A stretch of DNA of 64,000 nucleotides from Methylobacterium sp. J-026 (GTDB taxonomy: Bacteria > Pseudomonadota > Alphaproteobacteria > Rhizobiales > Beijerinckiaceae): the NCBI RefSeq assembly GCF_022829585.1, contig NZ_JAKSYC010000343.1, forward strand, positions 1 through 64,000, given 5' to 3'. The position numbers and the translations under genes were made by a program. Within the stretch, counting starts at the first letter, position 1; each line of letters opens with the position of its first letter. The notes beneath the pieces were generated by a model. The model saw only the letters and a list, made by a program, of their open reading frames with translations. It searched no databases and had not been told where the DNA came from. This document shows, in pieces, positions 37,548-45,063 of this stretch.

Positions 37548-38783
37548 TCACGGGAACTTGCAGGTGGTCTCCGGGAGATCCACCCCCAGCGTGTCCAGGG
37601 GCGTGCGCTGGTGCAGGAAACCTTGTTCCGGCGCCACCGAGACCAGCGCCTTCGGCTGCACCACGATGATCGCCTGGCGCAGCTGGTGATCCCAGGGGCG
37701 GAAGCTCAGGGGCACCCCCTTGTAGGCCGGGAGGGTGAAGCCCGGCTCGACCAGATAGGCGCCGATCACCGCCGGATCGTTGGTCTTCTTGGCGGTCACG
37801 GCCTCGCCCACCGTCCGCACCGCAGCCCAGACCTGATAGTCCAGGGGGCGCATCAGCCGGGAGGCCAATCGCCGGAACCGGTTCTGGGCCTGCGCGGCGC
37901 CCCAGGTCTCCAGCACCGGGGACCACGTGGTCGGTGTCAGCGCCTGCGTCCCGCCGACCGGTCGGGGATCCACCGTGCGGTAGGGAACGTAGTCGCCCCA
38001 ATCGCCCTCCTCGTCGGCGACAACCGCCATGTCGTAGTCGAGCCCCCGGGTGAAGACCATCGCCTCCGCGCGGGTCGGCGTGTCGCCCCGCGCCTTGGCT
38101 AGGGGGCCGAAGGTCCAGGGCTTCTCAGCGGTGACCTTCAGCGCGAATTTCCGCGCCGAGTTGCGCATCGCGTCCGCGTAGGCCTTGTCGGCGTCGGTCG
38201 GGCCGACGATCAGAAAGATCTTCCGCCAGCGCATGACCGTGAGGTACTGCGCCAGGGCGTCGGTGAGCATCGCCCGGGACGGCAGGATGTGAAACACGTT
38301 GGCCCGGCAATCGGCACCGCGCAGCCGGTCGTCGGAGGCGCCGGCGTTCAGCACCACGGCGCCCGTGTCCTTCACCGCATCCGCCACCGCCAGGACGGCG
38401 TCGGCGGGCAGCGCCAGGATGAGATAGCGCACGCCCTTGGCGATCAGGTCCTTCGCGGCTGTCACCGGGTCGGGCTTGTCGTCGGTCAGGGCCACGTCGT
38501 CGAGGGCGTAGGTCTGCTTGGTGAAGCGGCCGGTGGTGTTGTTGTCGGCGATGCCCATCCGGGCCCCGGCCAGCCCCTCATCCTCGGGGGCCGCCTCGGC
38601 GTCGTAGGAGGACGGGGCGGGCTGTGGCCGGTAGATCAGGCCGATATGGGTGTCGATGGCCTGCGGTGCGGGCTGCTGCGCCCGGGCCGCCATCGGCATG
38701 AGCGCCGTCAGGGCGAGGGCCGCGCGCAGCCACTTCGGACGCGCCGGCCGCGGAAGGAGGGTCTCGGGTGCGGGATCGTGCAT
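37548..38783 (-). CDS. lutA: ABC substrate-binding protein, PQQ-alcohol-dehydrogenase-associated type (LutA position)
   Basis: A 411-residue periplasmic protein with a signal peptide in about 1-36 (ending AARAQ). It has the two-lobed type I binding fold of amino-acid/receptor-type ABC systems: IDTHIGLIYRPQPAPSSYDA, GVRYLILALPADAVLAVADA, a GADCRANVFHILPSRAML segment, the MRWRKIFLIVGPTDADKAYADA hinge and late WSPVLETWGAAQAQNRF. This is the family linked to PQQ-dependent alcohol dehydrogenase systems; in M. extorquens the equivalent gene is lutA of the lanthanide uptake cluster. It is the first gene of the cluster and lies 131 bases before the inserted PIN pair. Confidence 0.85.
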   Translation of the reverse strand: MHDPAPETLLPRPARPKWLRAALALTALMPMAARAQQPAPQAIDTHIGLIYRPQPAPSSYDAEAAPEDEGLAGARMGIADNNTTGRFTKQTYALDDVALTDDKPDPVTAAKDLIAKGVRYLILALPADAVLAVADAVKDTGAVVLNAGASDDRLRGADCRANVFHILPSRAMLTDALAQYLTVMRWRKIFLIVGPTDADKAYADAMRNSARKFALKVTAEKPWTFGPLAKARGDTPTRAEAMVFTRGLDYDMAVVADEEGDWGDYVPYRTVDPRPVGGTQALTPTTWSPVLETWGAAQAQNRFRRLASRLMRPLDYQVWAAVRTVGEAVTAKKTNDPAVIGAYLVEPGFTLPAYKGVPLSFRPWDHQLRQAIIVVQPKALVSVAPEQGFLHQRTPLDTLGVDLPETTCKFP

Positions 38784-39114
38784 GTGCGCGGCCTCTACCA
38801 GTTTCCACCCCCGCCGCTCAATCGCGGCGCGTTGATCCGGTGTTCACGTTCCCGACGATGCACAGCCGGGCTTCGAAGATGGCTGCCGGCCCTCACGGCA
38901 GGTTCCAACCGTCTGAAGGCGCGGCACCTTGGGACGAGGACGCGGTTCGGAGGACGGTCTGTCGAGCGGGATGACTAAGACTTCGACGGGCCTAGATCCG
39001 TCGTGCGACAGCCGGGGCGCGAAGTACATTGCCAAAGTGTCCCGTCGCCCGACCTATGGCCGGAGAGGAGTCGCCCGTCGAGGCGGCCGGACCGTGGAGA
39101 GGAACGTTCCGCCC
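38784..39114. other. Divergent intergenic region between lut-type and H4MPT-side genes
   Basis: About 330 bases separating the leftward lut-type cluster and the rightward DUF2380 gene; it should carry both promoters. A ribosome site GAGG precedes the substrate-binding protein ATG. I did not find a clear palindrome or RNA gene. Confidence 0.4.
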
Positions 39115-39642
39115 ATGCGCCACCTGTCCCTGCAAGCGGCGACCGCGCGCGGTCTCGTCGCCCTTGGAATCGTCCTGCCCGGCGCGGCTTTGGCCGCCGA
39201 GAAGGCGGCGGTGTTCCCCGTGGAGCTGTTCGAGCCCGGCGCGTCCTACGGGGCCAGGGCGCGCCCCGCCGATACCCGGAAGCTGACGCTCGTCACCGAC
39301 GAATTGCGGAAGGCTCTCCACGACCAAGCCGGGCTGGAGATCGTCGACACGGCGCCGAAGGCCGACACCGTGGCCAAGGAAGGCCCCCTCTACAAGTGCG
39401 ACGGCTGCGCGGCGGGCATCGGCAAGAGCCTGGGTGCGGACCTTGTCGTGACAGGCTATGTGGAGAAAGGGTCCGGTCAGATCTTCAACCTGAATGTCGC
39501 TATTGCCGATGCCGAGTCCGGCAAGGTCGTGCGCGGCGGGCAGGTGACGATCCGGGCCGACACCGACGAGACCTGGGCCCACGCCATGCGCTGGGTGGTG
39601 AAGAACCGCCTGCTCGCCGAGCCGCTGCCCGGGAAGTCCTGA
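39115..39642 (+). CDS. DUF2380-type exported protein
   Basis: A 175-residue protein with a signal peptide (about 1-27, ending ALAAE). The mature domain starts KAAVFPVELFEPGASYG, continues with LTLVTDELRKALHDQAGLEIVD, a CDGCAAGIGKSLGADLVVTGYVEK segment with a C-x2-C pair, and ends in WAHAMRWVVKNRLL. This is the DUF2380 (CsgG-like) pattern, found in the periplasm of many alphaproteobacteria; function unknown. It precedes the mfnB gene by 27 bases on the same strand and may be co-transcribed with the H4MPT genes. Confidence 0.75.
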   Translation: MRHLSLQAATARGLVALGIVLPGAALAAEKAAVFPVELFEPGASYGARARPADTRKLTLVTDELRKALHDQAGLEIVDTAPKADTVAKEGPLYKCDGCAAGIGKSLGADLVVTGYVEKGSGQIFNLNVAIADAESGKVVRGGQVTIRADTDETWAHAMRWVVKNRLLAEPLPGKS

Positions 39643-39669
39643 GGCGTTCCATCCAGTCCCGAGTGTTCC

Positions 39670-40371
39670 GTGTCCTCCTCCTCCGTTCCGCGCCGAGCCC
39701 CGCCCCGTCTCCTCGTCAGCGTCCGTGATCCCGCCGAGGCCGAAGCGGCGCGGCTCGCGGGTGCCGACCTGATCGACGCCAAGGACCCGGAGCGCGGGGC
39801 CCTCGGCGCCCTCGAACCGGGCATGGTGTGCGAGATCGTCGCCCGCGTCTCCGGCGGGGCCGAGACCAGTGCTGTCGCAGACCCGAATCCGGCGGCTCTG
39901 GCCGCGATGGCCACAACCGGCGTGGCCTGGGTGAAGACCGGGCTCGATGCCGGGCGCCGGGGCGACATCGCAGGCTGCGCGGCGCTCGCCGCGGCGGCCC
40001 CCGGGCGGGTGATCGCCGTGCTGTTCGCCGAGGACGGGCCTGCGGCCGAACTTGTGCCCGCATTGGCGAAGGCGGGATTCGCCGGTGCGATGATCGATAC
40101 GGCGGGCAAAACCGGCGCCCGCCTGCCCGATCTCGCTGCGTCGGATGACCTGGCGGCTTTTACGGCGGCCTGCCGCGCCCACGGCCTGATGAGCGGGCTC
40201 GCCGGCTCGCTCCGCGTGATCGATATCATGGCCTTGGGGGCGCACGAGCCCGATTATCTCGGTTTCCGCGGCGGCCTCTGCCGCGACTTCGACCGGCGCA
40301 ACGGCATCGATCCCCTGCGCATCGCCGAGGTGCTGCGCGCCCTGCGTCCGCACCACCGGGACGCCGCGTGA
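39670..40371 (+). CDS. mfnB: (5-formylfuran-3-yl)methyl phosphate synthase, MfnB/DUF556 family
   Basis: A 233-residue TIM-barrel enzyme that makes 4-(hydroxymethyl)-2-furaldehyde phosphate from glyceraldehyde-3-phosphate, an early step of the methanofuran-type side of C1 cofactor synthesis. Family signatures are LVSVRDPAEAEAARLAGADL, IDAKDPERGALGAL with K38, VIAVLFAEDG and IDTAGKTG with K147; lysines in these motifs are the proposed Schiff-base residues. The start is GTG. Its stop overlaps the next gene's GTG by four bases. Its presence, with the following genes, supports H4MPT/methanofuran-linked formaldehyde oxidation. Confidence 0.88.
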   Translation: MSSSSVPRRAPPRLLVSVRDPAEAEAARLAGADLIDAKDPERGALGALEPGMVCEIVARVSGGAETSAVADPNPAALAAMATTGVAWVKTGLDAGRRGDIAGCAALAAAAPGRVIAVLFAEDGPAAELVPALAKAGFAGAMIDTAGKTGARLPDLAASDDLAAFTAACRAHGLMSGLAGSLRVIDIMALGAHEPDYLGFRGGLCRDFDRRNGIDPLRIAEVLRALRPHHRDAA

Positions 40372-40943
40372 TCGCCGTCGTGAAGGTCGGCGGCAGCCTG
40401 GAGACGGATCCGCATCGGCGGCGTGCCCTGCTGGCGTCGCTCGCGGACGGCGCGCTCGGCCGCTGCATCGTCGTCCCGGGCGGGGGCACCTTCGCCGGCG
40501 CGGTGCGGGCCGCGCAGGTCCGGGACCGGTTCAGCGATGCCGAGGCCCATCGCCGGGCCCTCGACGCCATGAGTGATGCGGCCGGTATCTTCCGCGGGAT
40601 CGAGCCGCGCCTCGTGCAGAGCCTGGACCCCTGGTCCGAGACCGCGCCGGCCCGGGCGCGGGTATGGAATCCGCGGCGGTTGCGCGCTGGCCATCCGGAC
40701 ATTCCCGAGACCTGGGACGTCACCTCCGACAGCCTCGCCCTCTGGCTGGCGCGCGAGGTCGGGGCGGAACGCTGCGTGCTGGTGAAGTCCCGCGACCCCG
40801 CCCCGGGGCAGGATGCCGCCGCCCTGGCGCAGGACGGGCTGGTCGACGCCGCCTTCCCGGCCTTCGCCGAACGCTTCGCGGGTCGGATCGAGATCTGGGG
40901 ACCGGCTCAGCGCGTCGCGGTCGCGCCGAGGGTCATGGCGTGA
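40368..40943 (+). CDS. Amino-acid-kinase-family protein, MfnE-like
   Basis: A 191-residue protein with the amino acid kinase fold: phosphate-binding VVKVGGSLETD, the IVVPGGGTFAGAVR loop, and a later CVLVKSRDP strand. It resembles MfnE, which phosphorylates 5-(aminomethyl)-3-furanmethanol phosphate in archaeal methanofuran synthesis; methylotrophs carry related genes in their H4MPT clusters. It overlaps mfnB upstream and the DHPS-like gene downstream by four bases each (GTGA), so translation is coupled. The exact substrate in this organism is inferred. Confidence 0.78.
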   Translation: MIAVVKVGGSLETDPHRRRALLASLADGALGRCIVVPGGGTFAGAVRAAQVRDRFSDAEAHRRALDAMSDAAGIFRGIEPRLVQSLDPWSETAPARARVWNPRRLRAGHPDIPETWDVTSDSLALWLAREVGAERCVLVKSRDPAPGQDAAALAQDGLVDAAFPAFAERFAGRIEIWGPAQRVAVAPRVMA

Positions 40944-42502
40944 GCGCTTCCGAGCACATCGTGTTCGTCACCGGGCGCCTCGCCCGGGCACGGCTGGAGA
41001 AGGTCGCCGCCGGCCTGCCCGAAACATTTCGCTGGAGCATCGTGGATGCCGGCGTGAAGGTCGCGGCGCTCATGACCGAGGAGATCATCCGCCGCCGGGT
41101 CGAATTGCCCCCGGGCGCCACCCGTATCGTCCTGCCGGGCCGCTGCCGGGCTGATCCCGAACGCCTCGCCGGGCATTTCGGCCTGCCGGTGGAGCGGGGT
41201 CCCGACGAGGTCGTCGATCTGCCGGCCTGGCTCGGCCTGGCCGCCCGCAAGGTCGATCTCTCCCGGCACGACCTGCGGATCTTCTCGGAGATCGTCGATG
41301 CCTCTAAGATGAGCGTCGCGGAGATTCTTGCCAAGGGTCTCGACCTCGCCCGCCGGGGCGCGGACGTCATCGACCTGGGCGGCCTGCCCGACACGACGTT
41401 CCCGCATCTGGAGGATGCCGTGCGGGCCCTGAAGGGGGCTGGCCTGACGGTCAGCGTCGATTCCTTCTCCCGCGAGGAACTGGCCCGGGGCGCGGCCGCC
41501 GGCGCCGATTACCTGCTGAGCCTGAACGAGGATACCCTCGACCTCGCCTTCGAGACGGACGCGGTGCCGATCCTGGTCCCGACGCGGCCCGACGACCTGC
41601 CATCCCTCGACCGGGCGATCGAACGCATGCAGAAGGCCGGGCGGCCGTTCCTTGCGGATCCGATCCTCGAGCCGATCCACCACGGCTTCGTGGATTCCAT
41701 CGCCCGCTACCGCGAGACCCGCGCCCGCTGGCCCGACATCGCCATGATGATGGGGACCGGCAACCTCACCGAGTTGACCGAGGCGGATTCGCTGGGCATC
41801 ACCGCCCTCCTCGTGGGCATGTGCTCGGAACTGGCGATCGGCAACGTGCTGATCGTCCAGGTCTCGAACCACACCCGCCGCACCGTCGAGGAGCACGACG
41901 CCGCACGGCGGGTGATGTACGCCGCCAAGGCCGATTCCGCCCTGCCCAAGGGCTACGGCCGGGCGCTGCTCGCCCTCCACGACAAGCGCCCCTTCGTGCA
42001 GAGTTCCGAAGAGATCGCCCAGGCCGCCGCCGAAGTGCGCGATCCGAACTACCGGATCGCGGTCGCGGAGGACGGGATCCACGTCTACAACCGCGACATC
42101 CACAGGGTCGGCACCGACGCGATGGCCTTCTTTCCCGATTTCGCCGTGGCGAGCGACGGCGCCCACGCCTTCTATCTCGGGGCGGAACTCGCGAAGGCCG
42201 AGACTGCCTGGCGGCTGGGAAAGCGCTACGTGCAGGACGAGCCCCTCGACTGGGGTTGCGCGGCCGATGCCGAGATCGAAGACGCGACCGCCTTCAAGAA
42301 GGCCGGCCACACCCGGCATTCCGGCCCGGACGCCCCCCCGCCCGGTACGCGCGACGCCCGCCTGGTGAGGCCCGAGGCCGACGCGCGTCCCCCTGAGACC
42401 GTGTCCGCCGCCGCCGCCCGTTCCGGGACGGAGCCGGAGCACCGGCAGGATCCGCCCGCGCAGCTGGTCTGCGGTCGGCTCGTCCCATCGGACCGGACCT
42501 GA
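40940..42502 (+). CDS. Dihydropteroate synthase-like protein of H4MPT pathway
   Basis: A 520-residue protein with GTG start. An N-terminal domain of about 130 residues (HIVFVTGRLARARLEKVAAG) precedes a DHPS-like TIM barrel: KMSVAEILAKGLDLARRGAD, VIDLGGLPDTTFPHLEDAV, LTVSVDSFSREELARGAAAG and MMMGTGNLTELTEADSLGI. The C-terminal 70 residues are Pro/Arg-rich and look disordered. Archaea and methylotrophs use such DHPS-related enzymes for tetrahydromethanopterin precursors, so this is more likely an H4MPT gene than folate synthase. The exact reaction is not settled. Confidence 0.8.
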   Translation: MSASEHIVFVTGRLARARLEKVAAGLPETFRWSIVDAGVKVAALMTEEIIRRRVELPPGATRIVLPGRCRADPERLAGHFGLPVERGPDEVVDLPAWLGLAARKVDLSRHDLRIFSEIVDASKMSVAEILAKGLDLARRGADVIDLGGLPDTTFPHLEDAVRALKGAGLTVSVDSFSREELARGAAAGADYLLSLNEDTLDLAFETDAVPILVPTRPDDLPSLDRAIERMQKAGRPFLADPILEPIHHGFVDSIARYRETRARWPDIAMMMGTGNLTELTEADSLGITALLVGMCSELAIGNVLIVQVSNHTRRTVEEHDAARRVMYAAKADSALPKGYGRALLALHDKRPFVQSSEEIAQAAAEVRDPNYRIAVAEDGIHVYNRDIHRVGTDAMAFFPDFAVASDGAHAFYLGAELAKAETAWRLGKRYVQDEPLDWGCAADAEIEDATAFKKAGHTRHSGPDAPPPGTRDARLVRPEADARPPETVSAAAARSGTEPEHRQDPPAQLVCGRLVPSDRT

Positions 42503-42506
42503 GCCG

Positions 42507-43097
42507 ATGCCGCTGATCCTGGAGACCATCGTGACGACGCTCTCGCCGGCGGGCGAGGTCCACCTCGTCCCGTTCGGGTTGATCGGCGAGGCGGACGGCT
42601 ACGTGCTGGCGCCGTTCCGGCCGTCGCCGACCATCGCCAATCTGGAGGCGAGCCCCTATTTCGCGGCCTCGAGCCCCCGGGACATCCGGGTGATCGCGGG
42701 CGCGGTGACCGGCCGGCGCGACTGGCCGACCGTGGCCTGCGACGCCATTCCCGGTCGCCGTCTCGCCGACAGCTTCGGCCACGCCGAGTTCGCGGTGGCT
42801 TCGGTCGAGGATCACGCGACCCGCCCACGCTTTCGCGGACAGATGGTCCACAGCGCCGCGCACGCGCCGTTCATCGGCTATAACCGCGCCCAGGCGGCGG
42901 TTCTGGAGGGCGCGATACTCTCGACCCGGCTCCACATGCTGGAGCCCGACAAGGTGTTGACGGAGATGGCCTACCTCGCCATCGCCATCGGCAAGACCGC
43001 GGGCCCGCGCGAACGCGAGGCCTGGGACTGGATCGAGGACAAGGTCGCGGAGGCGCTCGGCCCCGCGGCGCGGATCCTCGGTCGGGACGACCGCTGA
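42507..43097 (+). CDS. DUF447 family protein, H4MPT-linked
   Basis: A 196-residue flavin-reductase-like protein of the DUF447 family: ILETIVTTLSPAGEVHLVPFG at the start, a central CDAIPGRRLADSFGHAEFAV and FRGQMVHSAAHAPFIGYNRAQ, then helices. The fold is a split barrel that may bind FMN. It is shared by methanogens and methylotrophs and is usually found with H4MPT genes; function unknown. It starts four bases after the DHPS-like stop, at the end of the coupled group. Confidence 0.8.
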   Translation: MPLILETIVTTLSPAGEVHLVPFGLIGEADGYVLAPFRPSPTIANLEASPYFAASSPRDIRVIAGAVTGRRDWPTVACDAIPGRRLADSFGHAEFAVASVEDHATRPRFRGQMVHSAAHAPFIGYNRAQAAVLEGAILSTRLHMLEPDKVLTEMAYLAIAIGKTAGPREREAWDWIEDKVAEALGPAARILGRDDR

Positions 43098-43118
43098 GGG
43101 CGGGAGGAGAAGGACACG

Positions 43119-43652
43119 ATGAAGGCAATCACCCTGGCCTTGGCGGCCACCGCGGCGCTCGTCGCCGTGACGGCTCAGGCCCATGGCCCGACCCGGCGCA
43201 AGATTTCCGAGTCGATCGAGATCAACGCCCCGGCCGACAAGGTCTGGGCGGTGCTCGGCGACGTGAAGAACGCCGACTGGGTGCAGAACGTCACCAAGAC
43301 CGAACTCACCGGCGACCCGGCGGGCAAATTCAAGCGCGTTCTGACGCTGAAGAACGGCGATCAGATCCAGGAGACCAGCAACAAGTACAAGCCCGAGGAC
43401 AAGCTGTTCTCGTACTACATCGACAAGGTCGACGTGAAGGACCTTCCGGCGAACGACTATTCGGCGACGATCACGGTCGAGCCCGAGGGCGACGCCAAGT
43501 CGAAGGTCGAATGGAAGGCGGCCTTCTACCGCGGCTACATGAACAACGATCCGCCGCCCGAGCTGAGCGACGAGGCCTCGGAGAAGGGCGTCGGCGACTG
43601 GATCAAGGCGAGCCTCGCGAACCTGAAGGCCAAGGTCGAGACGGGCTCGTGA
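43119..43652 (+). CDS. Exported SRPBCC-family protein, MxaD-like
   Basis: A 177-residue exported protein. A signal peptide (MKAITLALAATAALVAVTAQA) is followed by a START/SRPBCC helix-grip domain: ISESIEINAPADKVWAVLGD, WVQNVTKTELTG, LTLKNGDQIQETSN and a long terminal helix. It resembles MxaD-type proteins, which aid methanol dehydrogenase and its cytochrome in methylotrophs. GGAGGAGAAGG precedes the ATG. Its stop overlaps the start of the beta-propeller gene by four bases (GTGA). Confidence 0.78.
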   Translation: MKAITLALAATAALVAVTAQAHGPTRRKISESIEINAPADKVWAVLGDVKNADWVQNVTKTELTGDPAGKFKRVLTLKNGDQIQETSNKYKPEDKLFSYYIDKVDVKDLPANDYSATITVEPEGDAKSKVEWKAAFYRGYMNNDPPPELSDEASEKGVGDWIKASLANLKAKVETGS

Positions 43653-44605
43653 GCCCGGCCCGGGGCCGATTGGCTTTCGCCGCCGGCCTCGCCCTCGTGG
43701 CGACCGTCGCCCGCGCCGAGCCGGCGCGGGAGGCGATCGTCACGGCGCAGCTCGGCGGTGCCGTCGAGATCATCGACTTGAACGCGGGCACGCTGGTCCG
43801 CCGCATCCCCGTGGACGGGGCGCCGGCCGGTATCGCCCTGTCGGCGGATCGCACGCTTGCCTACGTGACCCGCCCGGAGGGTCACGGGATTGCGGTGATC
43901 GACCTCGATGCCGGCCGCATCCTGTCCGAGGTGTCCCTGCCCGGCGGACCACTCGGCATCGCGGCGGACCCGCGGGGCGGCACAGTCTACGTGGCCGACT
44001 GGTACGGCCACCGCCTGTTCGTCTTGGCCGAGCGCGACGGCACGCTGCAGCCGGACGGCGAGATCGCCGTCGGGGCCTCGCCCTCCGGCATCGCCGTCAG
44101 CCCGGACGGGGCGACACTCTACGTGGCCAATCGCGAGGCCGATACGGTCTCGGTGGTGGATGCCGCCGGACGGCGTGAGACCAAGGTCATCCCGGTGGGC
44201 CAGCACCCGTTCGGCATCACCCTTGATGCCGCGGCGGGCCGGGCCTACACGGCCAACGTGACCAGCGACGACGTGTCGGTGATCGACCTGGCAGCGGGTC
44301 GTGAGATCGGACGGATCCCCACCGGCCGCCGCCCCTACGTGATCGCCCTGACGCAGGGCCGCGGCTTCGTCACCGATCAATATGCCGGCAGCGTCACAGT
44401 GTTCGACCTCAATACGCTCAAGCCGATCACCGACATCGATGTGGGCGACCACCCCGAGGGGATTGCAGCCGACGCCGACGGCCGCCTCTGCGTGGCCAAC
44501 TGGGGCGACAACACCCTGAGCCTCATCGATGCAGGCACACTCAAGGTGATCAAAACCGTACCGACAGGCAACGGCCCACGCGCGTTCGGCACCTTCCTGC
44601 GTTGA
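43649..44605 (+). CDS. Exported YVTN beta-propeller protein
   Basis: A 318-residue protein with a GTG start and signal peptide (about 1-24, ending ARAEP). Seven or so YVTN repeats follow, for example LAYVTRPEGHGIAVIDLDA, TVYVADWYGHRLFVL, LYVANREADTVSVVDAA and RAYTANVTSDDVSVIDLAA, closing with LCVANWGDNTLSLIDA. It should be a periplasmic beta-propeller. Coupled to the MxaD-like gene by a four-base overlap, the two are likely partners in PQQ- or cytochrome-linked methanol oxidation, which is inferred from context. It is a second propeller beside the LutB-like one. Confidence 0.82.
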   Translation: MSPARGRLAFAAGLALVATVARAEPAREAIVTAQLGGAVEIIDLNAGTLVRRIPVDGAPAGIALSADRTLAYVTRPEGHGIAVIDLDAGRILSEVSLPGGPLGIAADPRGGTVYVADWYGHRLFVLAERDGTLQPDGEIAVGASPSGIAVSPDGATLYVANREADTVSVVDAAGRRETKVIPVGQHPFGITLDAAAGRAYTANVTSDDVSVIDLAAGREIGRIPTGRRPYVIALTQGRGFVTDQYAGSVTVFDLNTLKPITDIDVGDHPEGIAADADGRLCVANWGDNTLSLIDAGTLKVIKTVPTGNGPRAFGTFLR

Positions 44606-44789
44606 AAGTCGGCACGCTTCGGGACGTCTCAAATCCGGGATGCCCCGAGATGCGCACGCCGCCCTCGGCGCAGCGCATCCCGTGTGCTTCGGCACGATCG
44701 CGGATGCCACGTCGTGGTTTCCCCAAAGATGGAGCGCCCGCCAGAGGGGGGTAAGACGCCTCGACCGGTCCGCGCCTGTCAGATCGCCG

Positions 44790-44990
44790 TCAGAAGGTCC
44801 CGCGGTGCGGGGATCGCCGGTACGCGATGCGGGCCACCACCAGCGCGCCGCCCAACTGCAGAAATCCCGTTTCGCCCAGGTCGGGGGGGCCGAGATGGGC
44901 CTGGATCAGCATCCGCGTGAGTGCGTTCAGGGCGAGCAGGGTCAGGCAGAAGGCCGCTGCGGCCAGCAGGCTGGCGACGAACTCGGGCAT
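44790..44990 (-). CDS. Small membrane protein, hypothetical
   Basis: A 66-residue protein with one clear helix (FVASLLAAAAFCLTLLALNAL) and a weaker one (LQLGGALVVARIAY). It has no recognised family. It lies alone in about 450 bases between two larger genes. The coding call rests on its hydrophobic pattern only. Confidence 0.45.
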   Translation of the reverse strand: MPEFVASLLAAAAFCLTLLALNALTRMLIQAHLGPPDLGETGFLQLGGALVVARIAYRRSPHRGTF

Positions 44991-45063
44991 ACGATCGCTC
45001 CCGTTCCGAACGGGATCAGCCTAGCAAACCGTGAGCCAGGGCCAAGCTGCGCGTCCGGGATCG

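Noticed and set aside
40940..42502. Folate-pathway dihydropteroate synthase (folP)
   Set aside because: The extra N-terminal domain and the H4MPT gene context fit the archaeal/methylotroph DHPS-like group better than FolP.
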